Positions 1 through 8,900 of a DNA stretch of 64,000 bases are shown piece by piece (positions within the stretch are counted from its first letter, which is position 1; each line of letters starts with the position of its first letter). Position numbers and translations under genes: made by a program. The notes under the pieces are model-generated. The model saw only the letters and a list, made by a program, of their open reading frames with translations. It made no database searches and was not told where the DNA came from. The DNA comes from Achromobacter xylosoxidans (lineage in GTDB: Bacteria; Pseudomonadota; Gammaproteobacteria; Burkholderiales; Burkholderiaceae_B): the NCBI RefSeq assembly GCF_002192695.1, contig NZ_MTLG01000008.1, positions 1 through 64,000 on the forward strand, read 5' to 3'.

Positions 1-56
1 GCTTATCGACGCCCCGCGCCCCGCAGGCCGCCGACGCGACAGGCTCTGATGTATGA
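1..56 (+). CDS. possible C-terminal tail of an upstream gene (partial)
   Basis: Frame 3 is open from the left edge and ends at a TGA at 54-56, encoding 17 residues rich in Ala, Pro and Asp (ending TGSDV). A low-complexity tail like this would suit the end of a high-GC betaproteobacterial protein. Nothing else identifies it, and it could equally be noncoding. Confidence 0.2.
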   Translation, partial: LSTPRAPQAADATGSDV

Positions 57-345
57 ATCTTCACGGGCGCCGGGGCGGTCGGTGTGCTTGGCGTTCTGGC
101 CACGGATAGTGAGTGGGGGCGTGTCTTGCGGGGCTCGCCCCAGGCCGGCCGCGCGGGCGGCCTTTTGGGGCTTACGCGGTGTCTTGCGTTGTGTGATGGC
201 GCTGCGCGTTGGTGGTGGGGCGTTCTCGTGGTGACGCGCATGGCACGCGGGAACCGGGTCTGGATTTGGTGGGACGCTGCGTCGGGGGCGGGGTGATGGT
301 TAAGCGCACGGGCCGACCAACAATCGTGATTCAACGCGGATGCCG

Positions 346-406
346 GATGGGTGGCGCGCGTCCGGATCTGCATGCGCAAGCCGCTGCCCATCGCGCGCCA
401 CCCATC
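346..406. repeat. 15-bp perfect inverted repeat with 31-nt loop
   Basis: The left arm at 346-360 (GATGGGTGGCGCGCG) is exactly complementary to the right arm at 392-406. No U-tract follows on either strand, so an intrinsic terminator is not supported. Function unknown. Confidence 0.6.
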
Positions 407-498
407 ACCGCCCATCCCCCAAGAGCTGGGGGACCAATAGCAAACGATTCGTCGCATTCGCGCAAGTGAACACAATCGCAATTTAAGAAATCACGTAT

Positions 499-532
499 GT
501 CATTCTCGGCCGCCCGCGCGGCCGAGAATGAC
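499..532. repeat. 15-bp perfect hairpin with 4-nt loop
   Basis: The left arm at 499-513 (GTCATTCTCGGCCGC) pairs perfectly with 518-532 across a CCGC loop. There is no clear T-run on either side. It could be a rho-associated 3' end structure, a REP-like element or a protein site. Confidence 0.6.
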
Positions 533-590
533 GGGCAGCACAAGCATCGCCCCTGACCACGGCTCCAGCAGCGCATCAGTCCAAGACGCA

Positions 591-767
591 CGTAGCCCGT
601 TGGCGCGGGCGCCTGAGAGGCGGGCAACCTCGATGCGCCCGAGGGAATCTGAAGGGAAGGCCGAAGGCCTGGACGAAGATGACGACGGGGCAGTCCGGAG
701 CGAAGGCTCCGGACCGCAATCGTGGGCGCCCGCCCCTCAGGCGCCCGCGCCAACGGGCGGCCTACGT
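591..767. repeat. compound palindromic element, probably a dispersed repeat
   Basis: Outer arms of 22 nt at 596-617 and 736-757 are perfect inverted copies. The match continues outward to GTAG/CTAC with a 4-nt insertion on the right. Between them sit two smaller hairpins: GGCC-gaa-GGCC near 659-669, and a 9-bp stem at 693-701/706-714 with a GAAG loop. Nested symmetric structure of about 180 bp is typical of a non-autonomous, REP/BIME-like intergenic repeat. That it is dispersed in the genome is an inference from its form and from recollection of similar sequences in Bordetella/Achromobacter; it occurs only once here. Confidence 0.55.
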
Positions 768-816
768 AGAACTCGCAGCGCACCGCCAAAACACGCCAGC
801 CAGACAGAAGAAGACC

Positions 817-2721
817 TTACTCCTGCCCACCCACAGCAGGACTAATCTCCCCGATATACCGGCAATCCAGCTCCAGAGACAACTCATCCATCCCCAGAAT
901 ATCGATCTCCACCGCAGTCCCGCGCTCCAGCTCCGGCATCCCCCCGACGCGAGTCACCAGCGGCGCATTCGCGAAGCGCACCAGGTCGTCCCGCAGCACG
1001 TGCGCCACGGTACGCGTCACGTTGTGCTGCTTCAGCCAGCGCAGGCACCAGTAGCGTTCCATCGCGCTCTGGAACTCGGCCCAGGCCGCGTATTGCGCGT
1101 CGAAAGCGCCGATGATGGCGAACAGGTCCGCGTCGCGCGGCTTGAACGGGGCGACCAGGCGGGCGGAGACGCCGTGTTCGACAGCCGCGATCAGCTGCCA
1201 CTGGTTCACCAGGTCCACGTAGCGGCGCAGCGGCGAAGTGCTCCAGGCGTATTGCGGCACGCCGATGGCTTCGTGCGGCAGGGCCTGGGTGCTCATGCGC
1301 ACGCGGCCCGCCTGTTGCGAGCGGTAGATGCCCGGCACGCCATGCTGGTGCAGCAGGCCGCCCCAGAGGTTGTTCGCCAGGATCATGTACTCGGCCACCA
1401 TCCGGTCCAGCGGCGCGTTGCGTTGGCGCGGCACCAGGCGCACCGGCGTATCGGGATCGTCGGGATTGCCGTCCAGGTAAAAGCTGTACTCCACCCGCGA
1501 ATTGTTTTCCGGCTTGCCGCGCACGTTTTCGCGTTGCGCCGAGAGGGCCTGCGCCAGCTTCCACAGCGGACGCAGCCAGTGGCCGTAGGGCAGGTCGGCG
1601 GACGGATCGGACAGGCTGGCTTCCGTGACTTGGGCGTCCAGCATGTTGTGGCGCAGGTTCTCGCGCACCACGATACGTTCCAGGCGGGTTTCCGATTCGA
1701 TGATTTCGCCGGTTTCCGGATCGGCCACCACGTACAGGGACAGCGCCGGCACTTCGCGGCCGGCGTCCAGCGAGAACGCCTGGATGATGCTGTCCGGCTG
1801 CATCGGGATCTTGTCGCCCGGCATGTAGACGGTGGACAGTCGCGCGCGCGCCAGTTTGTCGAAATCGCTGTCGCGGGTCACGGTGACGCCCGGCGCCGCC
1901 ACGTGCACGCCGACGCGCAGGCGGCCGTCGGGCAGGGTGGAGACGGACAGCGCGTCGTCGATTTCGGTGGTGGTGACGTCGTCCACCGAATAGATTTCGG
2001 CGTCGGACAACGGCAGTTCGCGGTCGATGGGCGGCAGTTCCAGGTCCGGGAACGCCAGCCCGCGCGGGAAGTTCACCGCCAGGAAGCGGCGCTTGTGCAG
2101 CGCCAGCGCGTGCGGCCAGGCGCCCAGTTCCAGCAGCAGCCGGTCGGGGCTCTTGCCCAGCTTGGCGCAGGCGGCGTCCAGCGCCTTCCATTGCTGCGAA
2201 TTCTTGTCGGGGCGGATCAGCAGCGACTCTGCGGTCTGGGCGATGGGCTCGGGCAGGCGCCCCGCGGCCATTTCATCCACCCATTCCTGCTGCTGCTCGG
2301 CCTGGCGTTGCTTTTTCTCCAGCGCGGCCAGGGCGGCGGCCAGGATGTCGGGCGGGGCGGGGCGGTAGCGGCCCTTGCCGCGGCGGTGGAAGTATGCCGG
2401 TGCGCCGTGCAGGCGCATCAGCAGCGCGGCCTGTTCCACCGGCGTGGGCGCGTGGCCAAAGTAGTCGGCGGCCAGGGCGGGGGAATCGAATTCATCCTGC
2501 GGCGCGCATTCCCACAGGAATTGCAGGTCCAGTGTTTCGGCAGTCGCGGCCGCCTGGCTCATCAGCGCGGCCGGTTCGGGCGCGGCGAAGGTGAACAAGG
2601 TATTGGCGCGCTTGATCTTGCTGCGCTTGCCGGATTCCGATTCCACCTGCAGGCTGGCATCGGTCTCGGACAGGATATTGCCGGCCTTGAAGCTGCCGTC
2701 GTCTTCGTAAAACACATACAT
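817..2721 (-). CDS. RNase II/RNase R family (RNB-domain) exoribonuclease
   Basis: A 634-residue protein of the RNB superfamily, which degrades RNA 3'-to-5' in the cytoplasm. The catalytic region reads VDDVTTTEIDDALSV. By alignment with E. coli RNase II (D201, D207, D209, D210), three acidic residues are kept and the D207 position is Glu. Downstream, STSPLRRYVDL matches the conserved substrate-binding block of the RNB domain, and the C-terminus is a short S1-like segment. I chose the ATG at 2719-2721 (MYVFYEDDGS); the open frame continues 38 codons upstream but those residues look noncoding. It is the last gene of a probable mpl-yqiA-RNase transcript. It is shorter than RNase R (about 800 aa) and lacks that enzyme's basic tail, so an RNase II-like or organelle-type RNB enzyme is the better description. 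Confidence 0.88.
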   Translation of the reverse strand: MYVFYEDDGSFKAGNILSETDASLQVESESGKRSKIKRANTLFTFAAPEPAALMSQAAATAETLDLQFLWECAPQDEFDSPALAADYFGHAPTPVEQAALLMRLHGAPAYFHRRGKGRYRPAPPDILAAALAALEKKQRQAEQQQEWVDEMAAGRLPEPIAQTAESLLIRPDKNSQQWKALDAACAKLGKSPDRLLLELGAWPHALALHKRRFLAVNFPRGLAFPDLELPPIDRELPLSDAEIYSVDDVTTTEIDDALSVSTLPDGRLRVGVHVAAPGVTVTRDSDFDKLARARLSTVYMPGDKIPMQPDSIIQAFSLDAGREVPALSLYVVADPETGEIIESETRLERIVVRENLRHNMLDAQVTEASLSDPSADLPYGHWLRPLWKLAQALSAQRENVRGKPENNSRVEYSFYLDGNPDDPDTPVRLVPRQRNAPLDRMVAEYMILANNLWGGLLHQHGVPGIYRSQQAGRVRMSTQALPHEAIGVPQYAWSTSPLRRYVDLVNQWQLIAAVEHGVSARLVAPFKPRDADLFAIIGAFDAQYAAWAEFQSAMERYWCLRWLKQHNVTRTVAHVLRDDLVRFANAPLVTRVGGMPELERGTAVEIDILGMDELSLELDCRYIGEISPAVGGQE

Positions 2722-2794
2722 GGTGGGGATCGTCCTGGGCGGCGCGCACGCGCCGCCTTGCGCAGCTATATAGAGTGTGGAAGTCTGATACTGA

Positions 2795-3397
2795 TTATTG
2801 GGGGCGAACCTGCTTGTCGCCAAGGGCGAATTCAAGCACTTCGGGCATCCATTCCGCGAAATCGGACAAGCCGTGGTCGCTGCCTTGCACGATGCGCTGG
2901 CGGCAGCCCGCGTACCGATCGCGCATTTCGCGCCAATCCAGCACCTCGTCGCCGGTGGCCGCCACCAGGAAGTAGCGGTTGGGCTGGGTGATGCGTGGAA
3001 CGTGGATGGCGGCCAGTTCGTCCACGTATTCGGGCAGGAAGACGAACGGCGCGTCGGAATGATACATGCGGTGCTCGCCGATCTGGGTGGCGAGGTCGCG
3101 GGCGGCCTCGACCGCCGGATTCAGCAGCACCGCCTTGCAGCCCAGCTGCTCGGCCAGCCAGGTGGCGTAGAAGCCGCCCAGCGAAGAGCCGATCACGGTC
3201 AGCGCGCGGGGGGAATCCGCGCCAGCCAGCTGGCGCCGGGCGATGTCCAACGCCTGAGCGACGGCTTCACGCGGACTGGCGGGCAGTTGCGGGCAGGCCC
3301 AGGCAGCCGCCAGGCCGCGCTCGGCCATGGCGTCGGCCATCATCTTGGCTTTGAACGAGGTCGGCGAGGAACGGAAACCGTGCAGATAAAGAATCAT
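2795..3397 (-). CDS. YqiA-like alpha/beta-hydrolase esterase
   Basis: This 200-residue protein has the compact YqiA/UPF0227 fold. It starts MILYLHGFRSSP, carries a nucleophile elbow GSSLGG with Ser72 and ends with GSDHGLSDF, which should supply the catalytic His. Members hydrolyse short acyl esters in vitro; the natural substrate is unknown. Its start lies 29 bp after mpl and its stop 73 bp before the RNase gene, all on the minus strand, so the three are probably cotranscribed. The family is clear, the biological role is not. Confidence 0.82.
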   Translation of the reverse strand: MILYLHGFRSSPTSFKAKMMADAMAERGLAAAWACPQLPASPREAVAQALDIARRQLAGADSPRALTVIGSSLGGFYATWLAEQLGCKAVLLNPAVEAARDLATQIGEHRMYHSDAPFVFLPEYVDELAAIHVPRITQPNRYFLVAATGDEVLDWREMRDRYAGCRQRIVQGSDHGLSDFAEWMPEVLEFALGDKQVRPQ

Positions 3398-3426
3398 GGC
3401 TCGCCTTTGCGGTGTCTTTGCCGGGA

Positions 3427-4797
3427 TCAGGCGTGCGCCTGCAGGGCGTCCAGCAGCTTGCCGTGCACGCCGCCGAAGCCGCCGTTGCTCATGACCAGCA
3501 CCTGGTCGCCCGGGCGGGCGGCGCCCGCCACGGCGGCGACCAGCGCGCCGATGTCATCGTAGCTGGAAGCGCGGTCGCCCAGGGGAGCCAGCACTTCGGC
3601 CGGATTCCAGCCCAGGGCGTGCTTGCCGGAATGGGCGCCGAAGCAGAACACCAGGTCGGCGTCGGCCAGGGCCTCGGGCAGCCGGGCGGCCATGGTGCCC
3701 AGCTTCATAGTGTTGGAGCGCGGCTCCAGCACGGCCAGGATGCGGGCTGCTCCCACCTGGCGGCGCAGGCCTTCCAGGGTGGTGGCGATGGCGGTGGGAT
3801 GGTGCGCGAAATCGTCGTAGACCTTGATGCCGTTGACCGTGCCGCGCAGCTCCATGCGGCGCTTCACCCCCGCGAAGCGGCTCAGGGCCTCGATGCCCTG
3901 GGCTGCCGGCACGCCCACGTGTTCGGCGGCGGCCAGCGCCGCCAGCGCGTTCATGCGGTTGTGCTCGCCCGTCAGGTTCCAGCGCACGGTGCCGGCGGTG
4001 ACGCCGCCGCGCAGCACGCTGAAGGCGCCCTGGGCATCCGGCGCTGTCGCCTGCCAGGCGCCATCGGCGCCGAACGTGACGGTTTCGGACCAGCATCCGC
4101 GGGCAATCACGCGGTCCAGCGCGGCGCAGTGCGCCGGGCGTACGATGCGGCCGGAGCCGGGGATGGTTCGCACCAGATGATGGAACTGGGTCTCGATCGC
4201 CGCCAGATCGGGGAAGATGTCGGCGTGATCGTATTCAAGATTGTTCAGGATGGCTGTGCGCGGACGGTAATGCACGAACTTCGAGCGCTTGTCGAAGAAG
4301 GCCGTGTCGTATTCATCCGCCTCGATCACGAAGGGGCGGCGCGACGGATCGAAGCGCGCCGACACGTGCAGGTCCTGCGCCACGCCGCCGATCAGGAAGT
4401 TGGGCGCCAGGCCTGCGGCTTCCAGCACCCAGGCCAGCATCGAACTGGTGGTGGTCTTGCCGTGGGTGCCTGCCACCGCCAGCACGTGCTGGCCCGGCAG
4501 GATGTTGTCGCCCAGCCATTGCGGGCCCGACACGTAGCGCGCGCCGGATTCCAGGATGGCTTCCATCAGCGGATTGCCGCGGCTGACCACATTGCCGATC
4601 ACATAGAGATCGGGCTTGAGCGCCAGCTGTTCGGCGCCGAAGCCTTCGATCAGTTCGATTCCCTGTTCGGACAGCTGCGTGCTCATGGGCGGGTACACGC
4701 CCGCGTCGCAACCAGTGACCTTGTGGCCGGCCGCGCGCGCGATCAGCGCCAAGCCGCCCATGAACGTACCGCAGATGCCAAGAATATGCAGGTGCAT
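3427..4797 (-). CDS. mpl: UDP-N-acetylmuramate:L-Ala-gamma-D-Glu-meso-DAP ligase
   Basis: Mpl is a cytoplasmic Mur-ligase paralogue that joins recycled murein tripeptide to UDP-MurNAc, returning cell-wall fragments to peptidoglycan synthesis. The 456-residue length is normal for the family. The N-terminus MHLHILGICGTFMGG is the Mpl version of the UDP-binding glycine loop. The ATP loop GTHGKTTT is at residues 110-117, and EADEYDTAFFD and NNLEYDHADIF are characteristic central-domain motifs. A Shine-Dalgarno GGAGAG precedes the ATG at 4797. AnmK, another murein-recycling enzyme, is encoded in the same window at 52080-53201 but not linked to it. Confidence 0.95.
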   Translation of the reverse strand: MHLHILGICGTFMGGLALIARAAGHKVTGCDAGVYPPMSTQLSEQGIELIEGFGAEQLALKPDLYVIGNVVSRGNPLMEAILESGARYVSGPQWLGDNILPGQHVLAVAGTHGKTTTSSMLAWVLEAAGLAPNFLIGGVAQDLHVSARFDPSRRPFVIEADEYDTAFFDKRSKFVHYRPRTAILNNLEYDHADIFPDLAAIETQFHHLVRTIPGSGRIVRPAHCAALDRVIARGCWSETVTFGADGAWQATAPDAQGAFSVLRGGVTAGTVRWNLTGEHNRMNALAALAAAEHVGVPAAQGIEALSRFAGVKRRMELRGTVNGIKVYDDFAHHPTAIATTLEGLRRQVGAARILAVLEPRSNTMKLGTMAARLPEALADADLVFCFGAHSGKHALGWNPAEVLAPLGDRASSYDDIGALVAAVAGAARPGDQVLVMSNGGFGGVHGKLLDALQAHA

Positions 4798-4879
4798 TGA
4801 AAACTCTCCTGTCCTGCATTGTATATATATAGAGGAAGTGCAAGCCCGGCCCTGCGCGGCGCAAAACGGCGGCAGCGGT

Positions 4880-4885
4880 TATGAT
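4880..4885 (+). promoter_or_regulatory. -10 hexamer TATGAT placed 6 bp before the start codon
   Basis: TATGAT matches the sigma70 -10 consensus at five of six positions and ends 6 bp before the ATG at 4892, where transcription would be expected to start. No Shine-Dalgarno and no good -35 is visible. If real, the mRNA would be leaderless or nearly so. Confidence 0.35.
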
Positions 4886-4891
4886 CGCGCC

Positions 4892-5425
4892 ATGAATCGA
4901 CGCCTACTTCTTTCCGCCGGCGTGGCCATAGCCGCCACGGTTGCGGGCGGCTACACCCTGATGGGCCGCAAGACCTCGACGCCCTCGGCCGCGGCCGATG
5001 CCGGCGATCCCGTCGCCGCCCTGATGCAGATGCCGCTCCCCGACCTGAACGGGGCGTCCCATACGCTGGCGGGCTGGAAAGGCCAGCCCATCGTGGTCAA
5101 TTTCTGGGCAACCTGGTGCGCGCCGTGCGTCCGAGAAATGCCCGAACTCGACTCTCTGCAGAAAAAATATCCGCATGTACGATTTGTCGGCATTGGTGTC
5201 GATTCGGCTGCGAATATGCAAAAATTTGTCGAGAAAGTGCAGGTTTCCTACCCTCTGTGGGTGATAGGCGCAGGTGCCATCGATACCCTGCGCAAGCTGG
5301 GGAATCCCAGTGGCGGTCTGCCTTTTACTATTGTTTTCAATGCAGATGGCGGAATTAACCGGAAGATATTGGGTGAAATTCAGCCCGATGATCTGGACCG
5401 CACCCTGTCTGGTTTAAAGGCGTAA
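4892..5425 (+). CDS. TlpA/ResA-like membrane-anchored thioredoxin
   Basis: A 177-residue protein with an N-terminal hydrophobic signal-anchor (about residues 4-24), a short linker and one thioredoxin-like domain. The redox motif is WCAPC (Cys76, Cys79), preceded by VVNFWATW as in TlpA/ResA proteins that reduce periplasmic disulfides, often during cytochrome c maturation. The cis-proline region reads GLPFTIVF. The ATG at 4892 is chosen because the signal-anchor begins right there; upstream codons in frame are antisense to mpl. It is divergent from mpl with a 94-bp gap. The partner protein cannot be inferred from this context. Confidence 0.88.
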   Translation: MNRRLLLSAGVAIAATVAGGYTLMGRKTSTPSAAADAGDPVAALMQMPLPDLNGASHTLAGWKGQPIVVNFWATWCAPCVREMPELDSLQKKYPHVRFVGIGVDSAANMQKFVEKVQVSYPLWVIGAGAIDTLRKLGNPSGGLPFTIVFNADGGINRKILGEIQPDDLDRTLSGLKA

Positions 5426-5514
5426 GTCTGTTGGACAAATAGTAGGAATTGGCGTAAAAAGCTGGTTTATCGGCTGTTTTGCCAACAATTGGCAAACCAC
5501 TCATTGGCAAGCGC

Positions 5515-5949
5515 ATGGCGCAAAACATACTGGTATTGCATGGCCCGAACCTGAACCTGCTCGGCACCCGAGAACCTCATATCTACGGCAGCCTTACGCT
5601 GCAACAGATCAACGAGGGTCTTGAGCTGCTCGCAGGCGAACTGGGCGCCACGCTGACAGCGTGGCAAGGCAATCACGAAGGCGCGCTGGTTGACCGCATT
5701 CAGGCGGCCCGGCAAGACGGCACCGACTTCATCATCATCAACGCGGCGGCATATACGCACACCAGCGTCGCAATTCGCGATGCGCTGGCTGGGGTCGCGA
5801 TCCCATTTATTGAAGTACATTTGTCCAATCTGTATAAGCGAGAGCCCTTCAGGCATCACTCTTATCTGTCCGACTTGGCGGTAGGCCTCATCAGCGGCCT
5901 GGGCGCGGACGGCTACGAGGCGGCTCTGCGTTACGCAGTGCGGCACTGA
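5515..5949 (+). CDS. aroQ: type II 3-dehydroquinate dehydratase
   Basis: AroQ converts 3-dehydroquinate to 3-dehydroshikimate in the shikimate pathway. The 144-residue size is typical for the dodecameric type II enzyme. N-terminal [17 protein letters not shown] carries the catalytic Arg and Tyr; [28 protein letters not shown] and EVHLSN are the other family blocks, the last two supplying the active-site His and substrate contacts. Start at 5515 ([10 protein letters not shown]) fits the family N-terminus; an in-frame ATG 36 bp upstream adds residues absent from the family. Followed by accB after 87 bp, an arrangement known in other proteobacteria. Confidence 0.95.
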   Translation: MAQNILVLHGPNLNLLGTREPHIYGSLTLQQINEGLELLAGELGATLTAWQGNHEGALVDRIQAARQDGTDFIIINAAAYTHTSVAIRDALAGVAIPFIEVHLSNLYKREPFRHHSYLSDLAVGLISGLGADGYEAALRYAVRH

Positions 5950-6036
5950 TCTCGCACCAAACCACAGCATTTACATCTTATACGGCGCGGACCCGACGCT
6001 GGGACGTCGCCGACACTATCTCGGGAAGCAGCTTCT

Positions 6037-6492
6037 ATGGACCTCCGAAAACTCAAAACCCTGATCGACCTGGTGGCTGAATCGGGCATCGCCGAGCTGG
6101 AAATCACCGAAGGCGAAGGCAAGGTGAGGATCGTCAAGTTCTCGCAGACCTTGCAGCCGGTCGCCTACCATCACCCCGAAGCCGGCGTGCCGGTCGCGCC
6201 GGTGGCCCAGGCAGTTGCGCCGGCCGCGCCCGCCGCGGAAGCCGCGCCGGTGATCCAGGGCCACGTCGTCAAGGCCCCCATGGTCGGCACGTTCTATCGC
6301 GCGCCGAACCCGGGCGCCGCTCCGTTCATCGACGTTGGCGCCACCGTCAAGGAAGGCGATCCGCTGTGCATCATTGAAGCCATGAAGCTGCTCAATGAAA
6401 TCGAAGCCGACAAGTCCGGCGTCATCAAAGAAATCCTGGTCGAAAACGGCGAGCCCGTCGAGTACGGTCAACCCCTGTTCGTCATTGGCTGA
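6037..6492 (+). CDS. accB: biotin carboxyl carrier protein of acetyl-CoA carboxylase
   Basis: AccB carries the biotin that shuttles CO2 from biotin carboxylase to the carboxyltransferase, the first committed step of fatty-acid synthesis. The 151-residue protein has an N-terminal AccB-specific segment, an Ala/Pro-rich flexible linker (about residues 48-70) and a C-terminal biotinyl domain. The biotinylated lysine is Lys117 in EAMKL. The [12 protein letters not shown] stretch matches the protruding-thumb region of bacterial AccB. accC follows after 9 bp. Confidence 0.96.
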   Translation: MDLRKLKTLIDLVAESGIAELEITEGEGKVRIVKFSQTLQPVAYHHPEAGVPVAPVAQAVAPAAPAAEAAPVIQGHVVKAPMVGTFYRAPNPGAAPFIDVGATVKEGDPLCIIEAMKLLNEIEADKSGVIKEILVENGEPVEYGQPLFVIG

Positions 6493-6501
6493 TAGCTGAA
6501 A

Positions 6502-7848
6502 ATGTTCGAAAAAATCCTGATCGCCAATCGGGGCGAAATCGCCCTGCGCATTCAGCGCGCTTGCCGCGAGCTGGGCATCAAGACCGTGGTCGTGCACTCC
6601 GAGGCTGACCGCGAAGCCAAGTACGTGCGCCTGGCCGATGAATCTGTGTGCATCGGGCCCGCGCCGTCGCGTGAAAGCTACCTGAACATGCCGGCCATCA
6701 TTTCGGCGGCCGAAGTCACGGATTCCGAGGCAATTCACCCGGGTTACGGGTTCTTGTCCGAAAATGCCGACTTCGCCGATCGCGTCGAAAAGAGCGGCTT
6801 CGTCTTCATCGGCCCGCGTCCGGACACCATCCGCCTGATGGGCGACAAGGTCAGCGCCAAGCGCGCCATGATCGAAGCCGGCGTGCCGGTGGTGCCGGGT
6901 TCGGAAGGCGCTTTGCCCGACGATCCGCAGGAAATCATCCGTATTGCGCGCGAAGTCGGCTATCCGGTCATCATCAAGGCGGCAGGCGGCGGCGGTGGCC
7001 GCGGCATGCGCGTGGTGTACACCGAGGCCGCGCTGCTGAACGCCGTCACGATGACGCGCTCGGAAGCGGGCGCCGCGTTCAACAACCCGGAAGTCTATAT
7101 GGAGAAGTTCCTCGAGAACCCGCGCCATATCGAAATCCAGGTGCTGGCCGATGGCGGCCGCAATGCCGTCTGGCTGGGCGAGCGCGACTGCTCCATGCAG
7201 CGCCGCCACCAGAAAGTCATCGAAGAGGCGCCCGCGCCGGGTGTCGCGCGCCGACTGATCGAGCGCATTGGCGACCGTTGCGCCGACGCCTGCCGCAAGA
7301 TGGGCTATCGCGGCGCGGGCACGTTCGAGTTCCTGTATGAAAACGGCGAGTTCTATTTCATCGAAATGAACACCCGCATCCAGGTCGAACACCCGGTCAC
7401 CGAGCTGATCACCGGCATCGATCTGGTCCAGCAGCAGATCCTGATCGCCGCCGGCGAGAAGTTCACGCTGCGCCAGCGCGACATCACGTTCAAGGGCCAC
7501 GCGATCGAATGCCGCATCAATGCGGAAGATCCGTTCCGCTTCGTGCCCAGCCCGGGGCGCATCACCAACTGGCATACCCCGGGCGGTCCGGGCGTGCGTA
7601 TCGATTCGCATGCGTTCAACGGTTATTTCGTGCCGCCGAACTACGACTCGATGATCGCCAAGGTCATTACCTACGGCGATACGCGCGACCAGGCGCTGGC
7701 CCGCATGCGCACCGCACTGTCGGAAATGGTGGTGGAAGGCATTTCCACCAACATCCCGCTGCATCGCGAAATGCTGCAGGACGCCCGCTTCATCGAAGGC
7801 GGCACCAGCATCCACTACCTGGAACACAAGTTGGCTCAGCGTCCCTGA
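6502..7848 (+). CDS. accC: acetyl-CoA carboxylase, biotin carboxylase subunit
   Basis: AccC carboxylates the biotin on AccB using ATP and bicarbonate. The 448 residues match the family. The N-terminal domain begins [17 protein letters not shown]; the ATP-grasp glycine loop is [29 protein letters not shown] and [14 protein letters not shown] are the two biotin-carboxylase signature blocks containing the metal- and bicarbonate-binding Glu and Arg residues. It forms an operon with accB and may run on to prmA through a strong hairpin. Confidence 0.97.
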   Translation: MFEKILIANRGEIALRIQRACRELGIKTVVVHSEADREAKYVRLADESVCIGPAPSRESYLNMPAIISAAEVTDSEAIHPGYGFLSENADFADRVEKSGFVFIGPRPDTIRLMGDKVSAKRAMIEAGVPVVPGSEGALPDDPQEIIRIAREVGYPVIIKAAGGGGGRGMRVVYTEAALLNAVTMTRSEAGAAFNNPEVYMEKFLENPRHIEIQVLADGGRNAVWLGERDCSMQRRHQKVIEEAPAPGVARRLIERIGDRCADACRKMGYRGAGTFEFLYENGEFYFIEMNTRIQVEHPVTELITGIDLVQQQILIAAGEKFTLRQRDITFKGHAIECRINAEDPFRFVPSPGRITNWHTPGGPGVRIDSHAFNGYFVPPNYDSMIAKVITYGDTRDQALARMRTALSEMVVEGISTNIPLHREMLQDARFIEGGTSIHYLEHKLAQRP

Positions 7849-7895
7849 CCGCGATCCGGGGCTTCCGCTCCCGGGCCGCTCCTGTTTTGTTTTAC

Positions 7896-7933
7896 GGTCA
7901 ACGGGCCGCGGCGCAAGCCGCGGCCCGTTGACC
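7896..7933 (+). repeat. 16-bp perfect hairpin between accC and prmA
   Basis: Arms at 7896-7911 and 7918-7933 are perfectly complementary around a 6-nt loop. The right arm ends 16 nt before the prmA ATG, just upstream of its GGAAG ribosome binding site. No U-tract follows, so it is not a canonical intrinsic terminator. It may protect the accBC 3' end, attenuate read-through or affect prmA translation. Confidence 0.6.
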
Positions 7934-7949
7934 AGATGGAAGAATCATC

Positions 7950-8879
7950 ATGCGTGAACTCGTGCTCCATTGCCTGGAAGCGCAGGCCGAAGCCCTCTCG
8001 GACGCCTTGCTGGAAGCTGGCGTGCTGTCGGTATCCGTCGAAGATGCCGACCTGGGCACCGACGACGAGCGTCCCTTGTTCGGCGAGCCGGGCACCGAGC
8101 CCGACGTGCAGGCCTGGGATCGCAACCGCGTCGTCGCCTTGCTGCCCGATGGCGCCGATCCCGCGCAGATCATGGAAGAAGCAGCCGTCGCGGGCGAGCT
8201 GGACCCCGCCGTGTTCGAGGGCTGGAGCCTGCGCGACGTGCCCGACGCCGACTGGGTGCGCCTGACGCAGTCGCAGTTCGGCCCCATCCATATCGCCGAA
8301 CGCCTGTGGATCGTGCCCAGCTGGCACCGCGACAATCCCGATGTGCCGGCTTTCGAGCCGGATGCCTCCACCCAGGAAAGCGCGATCCATATCGAGCTCG
8401 ATCCTGGCCTGGCGTTCGGCACCGGCAGCCATCCCACGACCCATCTGTGCCTGGCCTGGCTGGAAGCCGAATTGCCGGCTGGCGCCACGCTGCTGGATTA
8501 CGGCTGCGGTTCGGGCATCCTGGCGATTGCCGCGCGCAAGCTGGGCGCGGGTCCGACCCAGGCGGTGGATATCGACGCCCAGGCGGTGCAGAGCACGATC
8601 TTCAATGCCGAGGTCAACCACGTCGAGCTGCAAGCCATGCTGCCCGATGGACTGGCGGAAGGCACGTTCGAAGTGGTCGTGGCCAACATCCTGTCCAACC
8701 CCCTGAAGGTGCTGGCGCCGATGCTGGCCGGACGGGTTGCCGCGGGCGGTCATCTGGTCCTGTCCGGCGTGCTGGAGCGCCAAGCCGAGGAAGTGGCCGC
8801 CGCCTACGCGCCGTGGATCGCGATGTCGGTCTGGCGCGCGCGCGACGGCTGGGTGTGCCTGCACGGCCAGAAGGCCTGA
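7950..8879 (+). CDS. prmA: ribosomal protein L11 methyltransferase
   Basis: PrmA uses S-adenosylmethionine to trimethylate L11 at several amino groups. The 309-residue protein has the usual N-terminal substrate-recognition domain (about residues 1-100) and a C-terminal Rossmann methyltransferase. The SAM loop reads [14 protein letters not shown] and the catalytic-region motif is [27 protein letters not shown] is the family signature before the SAM domain. The next gene starts 21 bp downstream, suggesting cotranscription. Confidence 0.95.
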   Translation: MRELVLHCLEAQAEALSDALLEAGVLSVSVEDADLGTDDERPLFGEPGTEPDVQAWDRNRVVALLPDGADPAQIMEEAAVAGELDPAVFEGWSLRDVPDADWVRLTQSQFGPIHIAERLWIVPSWHRDNPDVPAFEPDASTQESAIHIELDPGLAFGTGSHPTTHLCLAWLEAELPAGATLLDYGCGSGILAIAARKLGAGPTQAVDIDAQAVQSTIFNAEVNHVELQAMLPDGLAEGTFEVVVANILSNPLKVLAPMLAGRVAAGGHLVLSGVLERQAEEVAAAYAPWIAMSVWRARDGWVCLHGQKA

Positions 8880-8900
8880 GCGCCGCCGCAGGATTGCGCC

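Larger units (their letters stand above)
57..816. other. gene-poor stretch rich in inverted repeats
   Basis: I find no convincing gene here. The short open frames have no ribosome binding site or recognisable protein. The frame on the minus strand at 331-789 is largely the translation of a palindromic element. The stretch holds three separate inverted repeats (346-406, 499-532, 591-767), listed individually. It lies beyond the 3' end of the minus-strand RNase operon. Confidence 0.6.

Noticed and set aside
331-789. 152-codon frame on the minus strand
   Set aside because: Most of it is the translation of the palindromic element at 591-767; no start signal and no domain.
679-2991. Long open frame (770 codons) on the plus strand
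   Set aside because: It is antisense to the RNase II-family gene. High-GC codon use keeps the opposite strand open; the product is Arg/Gln/His-rich with no family.
6016-7827. Open frame (603 codons) on the minus strand
   Set aside because: Antisense to accB-accC, both unambiguous.
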